Of a DNA stretch of 28,862 bases, positions 11,115-21,584 are shown piece by piece. The translations under genes and the position numbers were made by a program. The notes beneath the pieces are model-generated. The model searched no databases, was not told the DNA's origin, and saw only the letters and a program-made list of their open reading frames with translations. Each line of letters starts with the position of its first letter. The stretch's first letter is position 1. Source of the DNA: Pelargonium nanum (lineage: Eukaryota; Streptophyta; Magnoliopsida; Geraniales; Geraniaceae); contig JAYMTF010000869.1 of assembly GCA_036897485.1 (NCBI GenBank), forward strand, positions 1 through 28,862. The letters are read 5' to 3'.

Positions 11115-12474
11115 CTCTTTTTTGTGTCGGAGTATTGTGATGAGTGATTTGCAGAGTGAAAATGGCGAAGCAGAGATAGAGAGGACTGAAAATGAGACTG
11201 AGGGAAGAAACTAGAAAGAGAGGTTTTTATGGGTCTGGGCAACTAGCGGGTCGGGTTTGACTAGCATTTACGCTAAAAGAAAATTATACTAAAATTTGAA
11301 AATTGTTTTTCTTATTCAAAATATGAAAACATTTTTTTAAATAAATTATATTAATCCATTTGTAGCAAAGTAGACAATTGAAAAAAAAAACTTTAAAAAA
11401 GGACTATTTTAAACGATTTTTTTTTTAAGAGTTGAAGCATCAAACTCCTCCCGACCTCTTCTTGATTCTGAACTATTTTTGAGAAGTTAATCCAATTACC
11501 CAAATACTCGCTAAGACTATTGAAAAACTATAAAGAGGTGTAGAAACTTAAAATTGTCACATGAGGAATCACTCGTAATACTTTCGAAGGTTTTGAAGAT
11601 GCGAGGAGGTCATTTGGGGAAGCATGGAGGTGCGCGGGCCTCAACATTGCAGCCTCAATCCCAAGGTTGTGGCTGAGTCGCGTACAGATTCCCAAATTGA
11701 CCTGAACTATATTTGTGCAAAAATGTTTTGGACAATGTGGGGACCTAAGGAGAGCTTCGGGGCTCCAAGAGAGTTCTAGGATTTTCAGAACTCATGGGAG
11801 TTATCAAACTATTATGGGACGTTGGGGACACACTCCATGGGAGCCTTCGAGGCTCTGGATGAGCTTTTGAACTTCGAGTTTCGGGGGAGGCTTTCTAAGG
11901 ACGGACTTCAGGGTCGTGCTTTAGCGATACGTTTTGAGTACTCGTGTAGACTAAGTGTTGAGAAGCTTTCAAGGCAACCAACATGGTAGATGAGGATCTA
12001 TTTTGGCAGACTATTTGGTCTTTAGAAAAGAGGGTGAGATGGTTCTCGGGCGGAACGTGTTGCATTTTCATTTGCCACTTCAACTTAATTTATTCTCTTT
12101 AATTTATTTACTTCATCATTAAGGCATACTCATTGATTTAAATTTTAGTGATTGATTTTCAATTTACTTGTGCGTGATTAAAAGTTTTAGTCCTTGAGAG
12201 ACCGATCACTAAGTGGCTTCAGTGATCGGTCTCATTGATTTCAATATACAAGTATTGAGGGTGTAATTAACATGTGGCTTCAGTCGAATGTGACTGCATT
12301 GTATGAAGTTATCAAATTGAAGATTGAAAGAAAATTTAGAATTTACGAGAGTTGAATGTGCGTTTAGATGGACAGAGAAATATTCAATATTCAGAATATA
12401 TTTATTGAACAACTGTGTGATATCAAAAATCAGACATACTGAGTACATAACAAACATAAAAGGAAAATAATATA
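11115..12474. other. Intergenic region, partly unexplained
   Basis: This region starts with the armadillo gene promoter and leader on the minus strand (11115 to about 11400). The stretch 11560-12060 is noticeably richer in G and C than its surroundings and has loosely repeated strings such as gagcttcggggctcc and gagccttcgaggctc. It has no long open frame and no recognisable coding similarity, and may be an eroded transposon. A perfect inverted repeat at 12198-12233 is listed separately. Confidence 0.5.
12198..12233. repeat. Perfect 13-bp inverted repeat (hairpin) with 10-nt loop
   Basis: The arm gagaccgatcact (12198-12210) is the exact reverse complement of agtgatcggtctc (12221-12233). The loop is aagtggcttc. 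The loop and right arm together contain gtggcttcagt, which recurs at 12274-12284 just before a second small palindrome (cagtc, 6-nt spacer, gactg; 12281-12296). It could be a transposon remnant or a structured terminator. I cannot assign it to a gene. Confidence 0.75.
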
Positions 12475-12727
12475 CTCCCTCCATTTCAAAATGAGTGTTC
12501 TGTTTGTCTAAATTTTTTTCCCAAAATGAGTGTCTTGTTTCTATTTTTAAGTTATTATATTATTGTTTTTCCCATATTACCCTTATCACTTATGAAGTGC
12601 ACATGGGCTGCACATGGGGTGTAAGGAGGAAAGTGAGGGTGATATTGGAAACACATTAAATTATTTTGTAATTCTTAATTTTTGCAAAAAATGGAAACAA
12701 TACACTCATTTTGGGAGGGAGGGAGTA
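12473..12727. mobile_element. Stowaway-like MITE (Tc1/mariner type), about 251 bp
   Basis: The element runs from CTCCCTCCATTTCAAAATGA at 12475 to the complementary end at 12725, flanked by TA on each side (12473-74 and 12726-27). The two ends share an imperfect inverted repeat of about 30 bp, both containing the string AAAATGAGTG. The start CTCCCTCC with a TA target duplication is the hallmark of plant Stowaway elements. It has no coding capacity, so it must have been moved by a transposase encoded elsewhere. The left half also carries an internal direct repeat (aaaatgagtgttctgttt, then aaaatgagtgtcttgttt). Confidence 0.85.
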
Positions 12728-13209
12728 GTACAAACCTAAATCAGGCCACCATATGATAAAAGATGAGTTATTGAGCACACACGTACGTACAATTATTGAA
12801 GGACATTACACTCAAAATAAAGCAAATACGATTCAAACAAATTAATGCACCCTTGTAGCTAGCTAGGCTGGAGATGGAGCTAAACTACAGGGCTGCCAAA
12901 TTATTTTGAATCATGCATCAGTTGAAATGGGATCAACAAATAACAAAGTGATGTAATCTTTCAAATGCTTCTGAGAATTTGTGTATCCATCATCAAACTT
13001 GTACACAACCTCTGTAGTCCGCGCAAGGTTGAGCATGCGCATCAGAATATGCATCGAAACATCAATAGGACGACTCAAGCACTCTTCGTTTAGATCTTTC
13101 CATGAATTTTCAACCATTTTTCGGAGCTCCCCTACTGCTTCCTCTTCCAGACGAAGCGATATGTTTTCTCTCTTGTTCAAACTTCAAATATATATAATAA
13201 GAAATTAAT

Positions 13210-13245
13210 CGGTTAAGTATAGCTCAGTTGGATAGAGATTCGAAC
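13210..13245 (+). repeat. tRNA/SINE-like A-box fragment in TPS intron 6
   Basis: The string tagctcagttgg (13220-13231) is a perfect pol III A-box as found at the start of many tRNAs. It is followed after 5 nt by gattcgaac (13237-13245), which looks like a B-box core. The spacing is far too short for a tRNA gene, so this is most likely a shrunken tRNA-derived SINE fragment. Confidence 0.4.
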
Positions 13246-15262
13246 AATTACAATAGTATATATTCACGAACCTTGTGACTCATGATGTCATCCTGAAGGC
13301 GGCCAATGATCTGGCCAGCTTTGACACATTTTGGTGTACTTAGAATCCAGTCGAATTCGTGTTTTCCCGCGGATTTCATTCCAACTAAAGATAAGAGTAC
13401 AAGCGTTGTAGAGGCTGATGTGGTTAATGCATTTTCCAAATACCCTCGTTCAACCACTCTCTTTCCTTGTAATACCCTCTCACCACTTCTTTTATCTGCA
13501 AAAATAATAAATTACTATATATTACAATGAACATTTCTTTTGTATTTTTAATGACTCTATAATTTGCTTTTTATAAGTTAGTTGAGTTTTTGGAATTGCA
13601 TCAAGATTTGTACATAATACTTATTAACCAATTGTAGAGAATATTTTGTTAGTAAATCTTACAGATTCTCTTCCATAGTTGATGGTGTAGGATCGTCCCT
13701 CATCTGTCACTTCCTTTTCCAGTTCTTGGTATAGATTTAAGATAAAGTTATAGACAATCTGCATGTAATCTGGGAGTTGCTCCGCTGCGCTGCAATCCCA
13801 CCTGAGAGTATAATTTAAGTCTTAAATTGAGGACTCGTTAATTAGTTAAAAAACAGTTTTCGTTTTTTGTTTTCGTTTTCATTTTCTTTTTTTCTTTGAA
13901 AAATTTAGAAAACCGGTTTAGTTTAGTTGTAACATTTTTTTTTTTTTTTTAATTTTGGGTCTAAATTAGAACGATATAAAATGAAATTAATTTTAAATTA
14001 GTCAAGAAAAACATTTATGCATAACATATGCTCCGTGGGACATAGAAAATAAAATAAAAAAGAGTAGTAGAAAAATGGTTTTTCTAGAGTATAACCTTTG
14101 TATTGCATCTGTAAGGAATTTGCTTTCTTCAAATGTAGCATAGACATCATATGTGTCATCTATTATCGAAAGCATGCCTATATTTTTTGTCAACATGATT
14201 CGGGCACGTGAATAATGGGGCTCATAATAAACTCCCAGCATCCAAAAATAGCACTCCACAATTCTATCTCTTGCGTAACTCAACTTTGATGCAAAATTCA
14301 ACTCCTTCCACCACCTTCATAGTAGCAAAAGTTCAATGTATTTATTATAGCAATAATTAAGCTCTATCGATCCATCTTAATTCGAAAATAACCAAATTGA
14401 AGTGTTATTTTGTTCGTACCTTTGTATGTGACCGAGTTCTTGTTGATGCAACAACTGTAGTAGATTAAAATCTAGCTTTGCAAACTTGAGTATTGTCTCG
14501 TTACACGTTACATCATCTTGGTAAAAGGAGATGTAACGCCTTGTCTCAAGTCTTGGCATTCACTTATGAAGTGGAAGCTCTAGATCTTGGACTACTTGTG
14601 GTGCAAGGGCATGGCTTGGATAATGATTCACCAAGGTCTCTAGATGAGTCCTTGTGAAAACAAGAGCTTCATCAAGAATGTCTTTTCCATGTACTCTCAA
14701 ATGTGAAGCTTCATACAAGCTTAGCATGCCTCTAACATCACTGGCTAGACTTTTACTAAATTCACCATTGCGGTCCTTGAATTTGTTAAATATTTCTGAT
14801 TCATGCAGGTAATAATTAATTATATATATTAATTATATCCTATGTATATTCGACTGACTCGTTAGTTTATTTATGATCTTACCGCAAGACATTCTGTAAC
14901 CGTGCTGCCTGAGCACTCGAAACACCAGTGCACAAGTGTAGAGATCATAGTCATTGCTTGATTAAAAGTCTGATTTTGTACCGAATATATGTTTCAATTG
15001 TTTTCCGATCTCTTCTTCAAAGTGATATGACACACCGAGACGGCACAGCGAGTTTATTAATGTAATTTTCTCAAATAAATCGCCTGTAGAGGAAGCCTTG
15101 GATAACATGTCCCTGACCTCTTCTTTCAACACTTGTATTTGTGCAGAATATGAATCATGTGGCTGCACAAATAAATTAAGTGAGGGAAATCAAGATAACA
15201 AATTAATACATATATGTGCATCTTTAATTTGTACGTGGAAATTAAATGAAAATATAATACGT

Positions 15263-15330
15263 AAAGAAGTGCAAGTTCGAACCTCGGTTGTTATGCTTGT
15301 TGATAATAAAAATAAACGTAAAAAATGATA
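15263..15330 (+). repeat. SINE-like B-box fragment in TPS intron 1
   Basis: The string aagttcgaacctc (15273-15285) matches the pol III B-box consensus GGTTCGANNCC well. It is followed by an A-rich tail-like stretch to about 15330. No A-box can be found at the right distance upstream, so this is at best a 5'-truncated tRNA-derived SINE. Confidence 0.35.
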
Positions 15331-15477
15331 AAAGATGGAAGTAGGTACCGAGTTAGCCAAGGAAGATGGCGTGAAGGAAGTGAAGCGATCAGCCCACACA
15401 AATGGGTGAAATTTTGGTGTTGATCGAACCTCTCCCTTACTGCACTTGCTTGTTACCAATACTAATTGGGAAGCCAT

Positions 15478-16869
15478 TTTTAGTTTACTATTTGGAGGTT
15501 CAAATGTCTATATATATACTCATTACTTTTCTGTATATGTGAGTATATATATAAATAGAAGGCGCAGATCCTAATTTCCCAAGTCAAGATTTCGAACCAA
15601 CATGATAACGATATTTGTCTAATTTTTATCAGAAATGACAAACTCATGTGGTAATTGATACATGTGCGATGCATGTAGTATATAGAATAATCTTGACCAT
15701 CCGAAAGTAGATACAATAACGGGGTAGATCTCTCCTATTAACCCAAATAACTCATTTCATAGTGTCAGCAGAGAAGTCCGAACTCAAAACCTCAAAGGGA
15801 ATCACTACTTATACTTAAACCGTTTAGTCCAACCCGCCTCGGCCTCAATTTTTATTGTCACATTTAATTTGAGAAATTTAATGACTTTATTTCTATGTTA
15901 GGCGGCCCTACTTTCAAAAAAGAAGAAGTTCGGCGGCCCAATGACTTGTGGTAGAATTTGCGTACTATAAACAAACATGTGACACAACCAAACAATTTTT
16001 ACAATTAAAGTTTATAGACTTTCACTCTGCAGATGCTTAATGAGACTTTATTTCTAACTTGAAGCCCTCGGACTTGATGCTTGTTTGGCAAAAGTAATGT
16101 GGCTCCTTTTGCCTCCTTTTAGAGTTGACATGTAAGAAAAAGCTCTTTCTACAAAAACCTCATATTTCATCAAACTTTCTAGCGAAACGGTGATTTTGGC
16201 TTCACACCCTTCCCAACGGGTTCTACAACTCCTTTTGTGAAGGAGATTGTGGCCTCTGTTTGGGGGGAAAAGAATGAGAAATGTAAAATCATCTACACAT
16301 GTGTCCCTCTTTTGTCCCAAAATTTCATATTCGTACCATTTTTTTTAAAAGATCAATTGAATGACATGATTCTATTTAAATTTATTGTGTTTTTGGTTTA
16401 TTAAAGAATATGAGGTCGACCACAAGGTGTCTACGAGTAGTTGAGCATGTCGACCACATAAAGAAAGTCGATTGTGATAAATAGGTCGACTGTGCACTAT
16501 ATTAAACACTAACTAATTTCTTCATAACTTTTTCTCAAAAGAGTACCATAAACACATTCTTGAGCGAAGAAAGTATGTAATAAAGCCTTCTTTTTTTTCA
16601 TGTGAAGCAAAACTCACATAATAAACTCAGGACCAATTATGTACAAATGTAGCCAAAGTGGCCTGCTGAGACTTACATCACCACTATCTAAATCAGTATG
16701 GCAACTATTTTACACCACATGACTTCCCGTTTCACAATCTCTATCAGTTATTTTAGTTGATTTGAGTAAATTTTACTAAATATGAGCTAAGTTGTGTAAT
16801 TACAAATCCTCGAATTTAAATCAAGGAAGAAGAACAGCAATACAGCATGTGTTACAGATTCAGTTCAGG
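15478..16869. other. Intergenic region between TPS pseudogene and RING gene
   Basis: This stretch is 1.4 kb without a supported gene. 15478 to about 15600 is the old TPS promoter, with a TATA-like run TATATATATA at 15509-15518 only about 30 bp before the ATG. 15733-15850 includes gtccgaactcaaaacctc, which read in reverse resembles a degenerate B-box. 16054-16320 is a minus-strand open frame of 88 codons with no recognised similarity. 16415-16494 holds four GTCGA motifs, listed separately. Confidence 0.5.
16415..16494. repeat. Cluster of four GTCGA(C/T)-containing 10-mers, last three 18 bp apart
   Basis: Copies start at 16415 (gtcgaccaca), 16449 (gtcgaccaca), 16467 (gtcgattgtg) and 16485 (gtcgactgtg). 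The last three are exactly 18 bp apart, and the first is 34 bp before the second. The first two end in CACA and the last two in TGTG. They may be a degenerate short tandem array or a cluster of protein-binding sites. Confidence 0.6.
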
Positions 16870-19800
16870 TCACTGTTCGATGGCAGCCAAGTGCCTCACA
16901 CGCCGATTTAGTCTTCTTCTTCCATAAATGCCTACTAAACGTAGAATAATTATCAGAGCAACTGCAGCATAATCAAACAACCTTACAATTCCTACACCCC
17001 CTGAGGAAAAATATTCAAGAATTCGCGTCAGATGAATTTAATACAAGTAAAAAGATCTAAACATGCATGAACCATATGTATCAAACCTGCAAGACAAGAC
17101 ATTGTTTATTAAGAACAATGCTATGGGCAGTTGCTCGATAATTTAGTTCCATTTTTTTCCAACCCTGTATGCCATTGGTCATTAATGGTCTTAATCACCA
17201 TATTTAAAGAAGGGGCACAAGTAATAGATATGTGCCCATTATATACATAAACTGTGATTTTCCTATTCCAACAACTGCCATATCATATGCATGGCCATCA
17301 ACTTTAAGATTTGCTCTAGCAGTTACAAAGACAAATATAGAATTGTTCACAACATAAAACAAACCGGCCATGAATCATCTACCAAGTGGCATCCTAATTA
17401 TGTACCATATAGATGTTTCTAGCATGTTTGGGACATTGGATATTTGTCCTGATCCATCATGAGAGATCTCATGGTAGTAAAGAGTACAAGTAATAAACAT
17501 GCTGTTGTTTCCTAAGAAATAGCATACCTGTTGGAATGAAGTCAAATGGAGTAGCTGTGTAGAGGATACTTAGTAACATCTGCCAACAAGACAGAAAATC
17601 ATATGTTATCCAAGGGGTACATGGTAAAGCATAAACATATTAGTACCTTCACAATTGAGTCCGAGTATATGAGTGCTCAAAGTTTCTCACAGTGACAGGA
17701 TCTATTTGCGGACCTATTAAAACACTAAAAATACTTCTCCATGTCATTCCTAGATTATTCCTTTGAATATGCAACTGTAAGTCAATTTTAACTCAATGAA
17801 AGCAAAATATTGAAATTGCTACTCTGCAATTCAGCCCAATTTTAAAAAGTTATGGTCATTCTTAGTTGTGTAAAAATGCAAGGCACACAATGGTGCAAAA
17901 ACGCTCTAGAGCCTAAACACACGGCACACAACGCTCCAGTAAAACATGTAGAATTGAATAATTTTCCTTTATTAGATGAAATAGTATATGATAAAAGTTT
18001 TTTAAGAAAGAACCGATCTTTCATATGACAAATGCTGCTATGGTTAAATTTAAATTTATATGATTATTAATAGAAGAGTCGCTAAAAATTTCCATATGAA
18101 TTACATAGAAAAGAAGGGGAACTTATTTTTCTTGATATATATTCTGGTTAGTAAAATATATTTTTGTTATTGTGAGAGATTACACCAAAAGAAAAGTAAG
18201 ATATGCTTGAGGCAGGCCAAAAAAATAACAACAATTTCTCAATTCCATCATTTTCAAGTCACGGAGAAGTTTAACGAAATTGACCCAAACAAATGAGGCC
18301 AACATAAATTTTTTGGACAGTTCCAATTGTCTCCAACACGGCAGGTTTGTATCAGAGTTGTTTATCCTGGATCTTATGTACATGATTTACTCTCATAAGG
18401 CACGCTAAAACATGCTTCTCCACCTACACGAGAAGAAAAGACAAATTTGTACAAAGTTCACATCCTAAATACTTTCTTTAGCAAAGGTATAGATTTCCAT
18501 GCATATCAAGTGTGATGACAGAAAGGTTAATTTTTTGCAGTCAGAAAAGAGGATAGGGACTAAACCATCCGATGATATACAGAAACAGTTGAATGTTGAA
18601 ATTCAAATTAAGCATGCTGGGTAAACTTAACTGCAAAAAGACGCATTTCATGAAAATATGAATTAGGTCTATCAGGATCCATCATTTCTCGGAAGATTCT
18701 CTTGATAAAGAGTGGTAAACCACATACTTTCTGCAAAATCACAAGGAATTACAAGTAGCTTTAAAATACAAATCTATTTCTGTGAAATGCTTGAAAGTTG
18801 AAACAAAACGGAGATAAAGACCCATGGTTCCAGAACGAGGATGGAGCAGCAATGTATCCATCTGCAATCATATATTTCTAATTTATTTACAGTGATTATT
18901 TATTCATTCCTCGTACACCTTGCTACATGAGGATTCTTTTTAATATGTAGATTCCATCTTTAAAATTCAAAAAACGAAAGTATTTGAAAAACATCAATCT
19001 CATGGTCCTCAACCTGACAACATATCAGAATGCAAATCAATTCTAAGAAAAGGACCACTTTTAGATTCATATTTAAAGTATTGCTACCTACTTATCTACT
19101 GTTGTATAGGCATCATTGCATTTAGCTGAACTAACAGGTCAGTTACACAGAACAAAAGAAAGAACATGTCGTCCAGATAAATCTGCAAGCAAATGAAACA
19201 CACTCATACCTGAACTACGCCACGAATGCCTCCAACAAAAAGGCTATTGTACCTCCGAACATTTTCTAGGACCTTCGTAACTTCCTCATCCAGCGGGTGG
19301 CATATTGATGCATCTGGCACCAACATATTAATATGGTGAGAGCACATGGGGCACTTGCATTTTTTAGGTGCCGAACTATAGTTCCAGTACTGCAGAATGC
19401 AACTAGCTGCAGAGAAGGAATACCAATCTTACAATGAATATTTCCAGACCAAGACATAATTACATGATAAAATGAGAAACACCTACATTCTGTGATTCTA
19501 ATAATAAAACTACAGTCACTAGAAGGAGACTCAATCCTTTAAATCCACCCCATCCACAATATAACAGAAACTTAAGATATGTGATACCATGTCAAATATG
19601 GCATTGCAAGTCATACTCGAAATGTTAAAGTCATGCTGGGTAGTGGGTACTACAATGCACCAGTGTCAAATACTAATATTCTCCTCAACCTGCTCTTGTT
19701 TCTAGCAAAACTGAACAGAAAGACAGGCAACAAAAATCCGGCTTTTGTTCTGTCAAGAAACAACTGAATTGAACATAGCCAGGTAAATGTATTAATTATA

Positions 19801-20202
19801 GCTCCATTTCAACATCAAGTATATCATTTCCTATAACATTCTAGATAATTGCTCAACAACCTCAGGTCCTACCCATGTAGTTTCCATAATTAGAGCTTCA
19901 TTTATTCAATTAAAATTTCTCAGAGACAATGAAAAACAATCTGAAATGGAATAAAAATAAAAAACGGAGGCATAATTTTCCGAGCAAACAAACAGAGGCA
20001 AAAGAAAAGAATACGAACCGCAGTACCAGTGGCCGCAATCGGATCGGCAGGAAACGGAGAAGGAGCCGAAGCAAATAGGACAGCAGTCATCGAGAGGAGG
20101 ACCGGCGTTGGGCTCCGCCTTGGTTCCTCCGTCGTGAGTTGCTTGTGTGTCCACAACAGCGAGCGCATTGATGTTGTGGTCGTGGAGGCTAGGGCTCTCC
20201 AT
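16870..20202 (-). CDS. RNF170-like RING-type E3 ubiquitin ligase with DUF1232-like tail
   Basis: Five exons in transcript order: 20202-20019, 19406-19210, 18730-18632, 17579-17528 and 17000-16870. They join in phase to 220 aa. The RING finger is a complete C3HC4: Cys41, Cys44, Cys56, His58, Cys61, Cys64, Cys80 and Cys83 (CPICFGS to CKCPMC). Downstream, KVCGLPLFIKRIFREMMDPD leads into two hydrophobic segments, about 161-178 (MLLSILYTATPFDFIPTG, the DUF1232 'PxDxIP' signature) and about 188-200 (VALIIILRLVGIYG). The C-terminus is basic and begins about residue 201 (RRRLNRRVRH). This matches animal RNF170, an ER-membrane ligase that marks IP3 receptors for degradation. Plants lack that substrate, so only ER-anchored ubiquitin transfer is inferred. 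The start at 20202 is the first ATG in frame before the RING. Introns are large (479-1051 bp) apart from the shorter fourth (527 bp) and first (612 bp). Confidence 0.93.
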
Positions 20203-21496
20203 TTCTCACCGGGAAATTCCGATGTCCCTGAAGGAGGAGCGTATATATAGGGTTGCATTTTTGGGGATAGAACCAGAATTAAACAGTGGCGGTCCTTTTC
20301 TTGTTCGATTGCCTCCGACTATAGTACCTACTCGAGTCGCTCACTATTTCTGGGTTTTTGTTTGCGGTTCACTTCTCATTTCGCGGCAATGACTATAACG
20401 AGTAAAAACTAAAAACTGCGTCCGATCCGATTTTCCCATTTTTTCAGCCTAAAATTTAGAATGTAAGCAATTGGATTAGGTTTATGCCCACGTGGAATTT
20501 TGAAATTTGACAAATCTATTATTTTAATCTTGCATCAACTAAATCACAAATCACAACCAAATCAGGATGGGCCAAACAGTTTAAACATTTCGGATTCCCC
20601 TACAGATCTCAGGTTCGAGTATAGGAAAGAGCTACTCCTGTTGTGTAGCTCACGGCACATCCTATACACTCGGCGTTGTTTGATAATAAAGTCAAATGCT
20701 TTATGATGAGACTTGTTGAAGTGAGCCGCAAGTCCGATATGGGTCAAGCTCGCGCTGGCAGCGAGCCTAAACAGATAGGATTTAACCCACTCATTAGACT
20801 GTTTTATATAGAACATATTTCTATTAACTAAAACATCATGATTACATCACCCAATCGTATCAAGTAGCAATGGGTATTCATAATTCTCACTGGACGCATT
20901 TGTAGAAAAATATCTAATTCCGTTCTTACAACTTTTAACTTTAGTCAATATGTTTATGCTCAAACCACAATTACTTTTTTCATAATTTAACTACTAACTT
21001 TCATGTGTAATATTGACTCTTTCATTCTCAGAAAACAAACGAATAATAATATATTATGTTCAATTGGTTTGACTTTGTTTTGAAATAAATATATTGTTTT
21101 CCTTGTATTTTTTCTATTGTCATCTCTTAGAATACAAAAAGAAATACACAGCATTATATAACTATATTATTTTTCAAAATTTGTAGACAAAACTGTGGAA
21201 GAGTGTTGAATAAATTCTTGTATTAGATTCTAAACTTCTCTAACACTTACAAGTTAGGATTAATACCAGAAAAAAAAAAAACAACATAAAAATAAAGAAA
21301 ATGATCAAGTGGAGGATTCAATTCCACTATCAGTGGAGAACTTGCTCAAGAGGATTTTAAGTTGCACATATTTTTTCAAAGAGCTTTTGATAAAAGGTTT
21401 TCCTTACAAACCTACCCCATTATGAAAATGTTACAAAGGTCCATTTTTGGGGTAATTGGCACTACTCTGGCTCTGACTAATTCCAACCCAAACCCA
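20203..21496. other. Divergent intergenic region between RING gene and cupredoxin gene
   Basis: This region contains the RING gene promoter on the minus strand and the cupredoxin promoter on the plus strand. 20560-20660 holds aggttcgagtat, a partial pol III B-box resemblance, and 20660-20790 is slightly GC-richer than its surroundings; both suggest eroded transposon DNA. The rest is AT-rich, with no coding signal. Confidence 0.5.
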
Positions 21497-21504
21497 TATA
21501 TAAA
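21497..21504 (+). promoter_or_regulatory. Putative TATA box of the cupredoxin gene
   Basis: TATATAAA lies 81 bp before the ATG at 21585. Start sites about 30 bp downstream would give a leader of roughly 50 nt. It is the best core-promoter match in the upstream region. Confidence 0.6.
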
Positions 21505-21584
21505 CCCATGAACACCATCCTATTTTTGCATCCCAAATCCAACCTAGCTTCTAATTAGTTTTCATATATATCTCTTCTCTCACC

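Larger units (their letters stand above)
12911..15477 (-). pseudogene. TPS-a sesquiterpene synthase pseudogene
   Basis: Seven exons, the canonical TPS-a layout: 15477-15349, 15162-14883, 14795-14420, 14314-14096, 13801-13663, 13495-13272 and 13181-12911. Such enzymes cyclise farnesyl diphosphate in the cytosol. There is no plastid transit peptide; the N-terminus goes straight to KFHPFVWADRF. Retained motifs are HYEEEI-like SYHFEEEIGKQL, the metal-binding DDTYD (exon 4, in [15 protein letters not shown]) and the second metal site DDIMSHKFE across exons 6 and 7. Lesions seen: an in-frame TAA at 14962-14964 (exon 2), an in-frame TGA at 14560-14562 (exon 3, replacing Gly of PLHKGMPRLE), a loss of about 22 bp near 13447 removing a VPTMEE-like segment and shifting the frame, and a loss of about a dozen codons with a shift near 13153. 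The C-terminus ([11 protein letters not shown]) is still readable. The product cannot be predicted. Confidence 0.93.

Noticed and set aside
13210-13245. A tRNA gene
   Set aside because: Only an A-box and a misplaced B-box-like string are present, with no cloverleaf, no anticodon arm and no acceptor pairing.
15733-15850. Degenerate SINE in the TPS upstream region
   Set aside because: Only a weak reverse-strand B-box resemblance was found, with no A-box, tail or target duplication, so it is not listed as an element.
18830-18872. A possible extra exon of the RING gene reading MDTLLLHPRSGTM
   Set aside because: Exon 2 joins exon 3 directly in phase to give VVQ-KVCGLPLFIKRIF, the order expected for RNF170-like proteins. 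Including this piece would break the phase.
19920-20258. Longer minus-strand frame overlapping the RING gene start
   Set aside because: It is in another frame and lacks the RING cysteines. The frame from 20202 carries the complete C3HC4 set.
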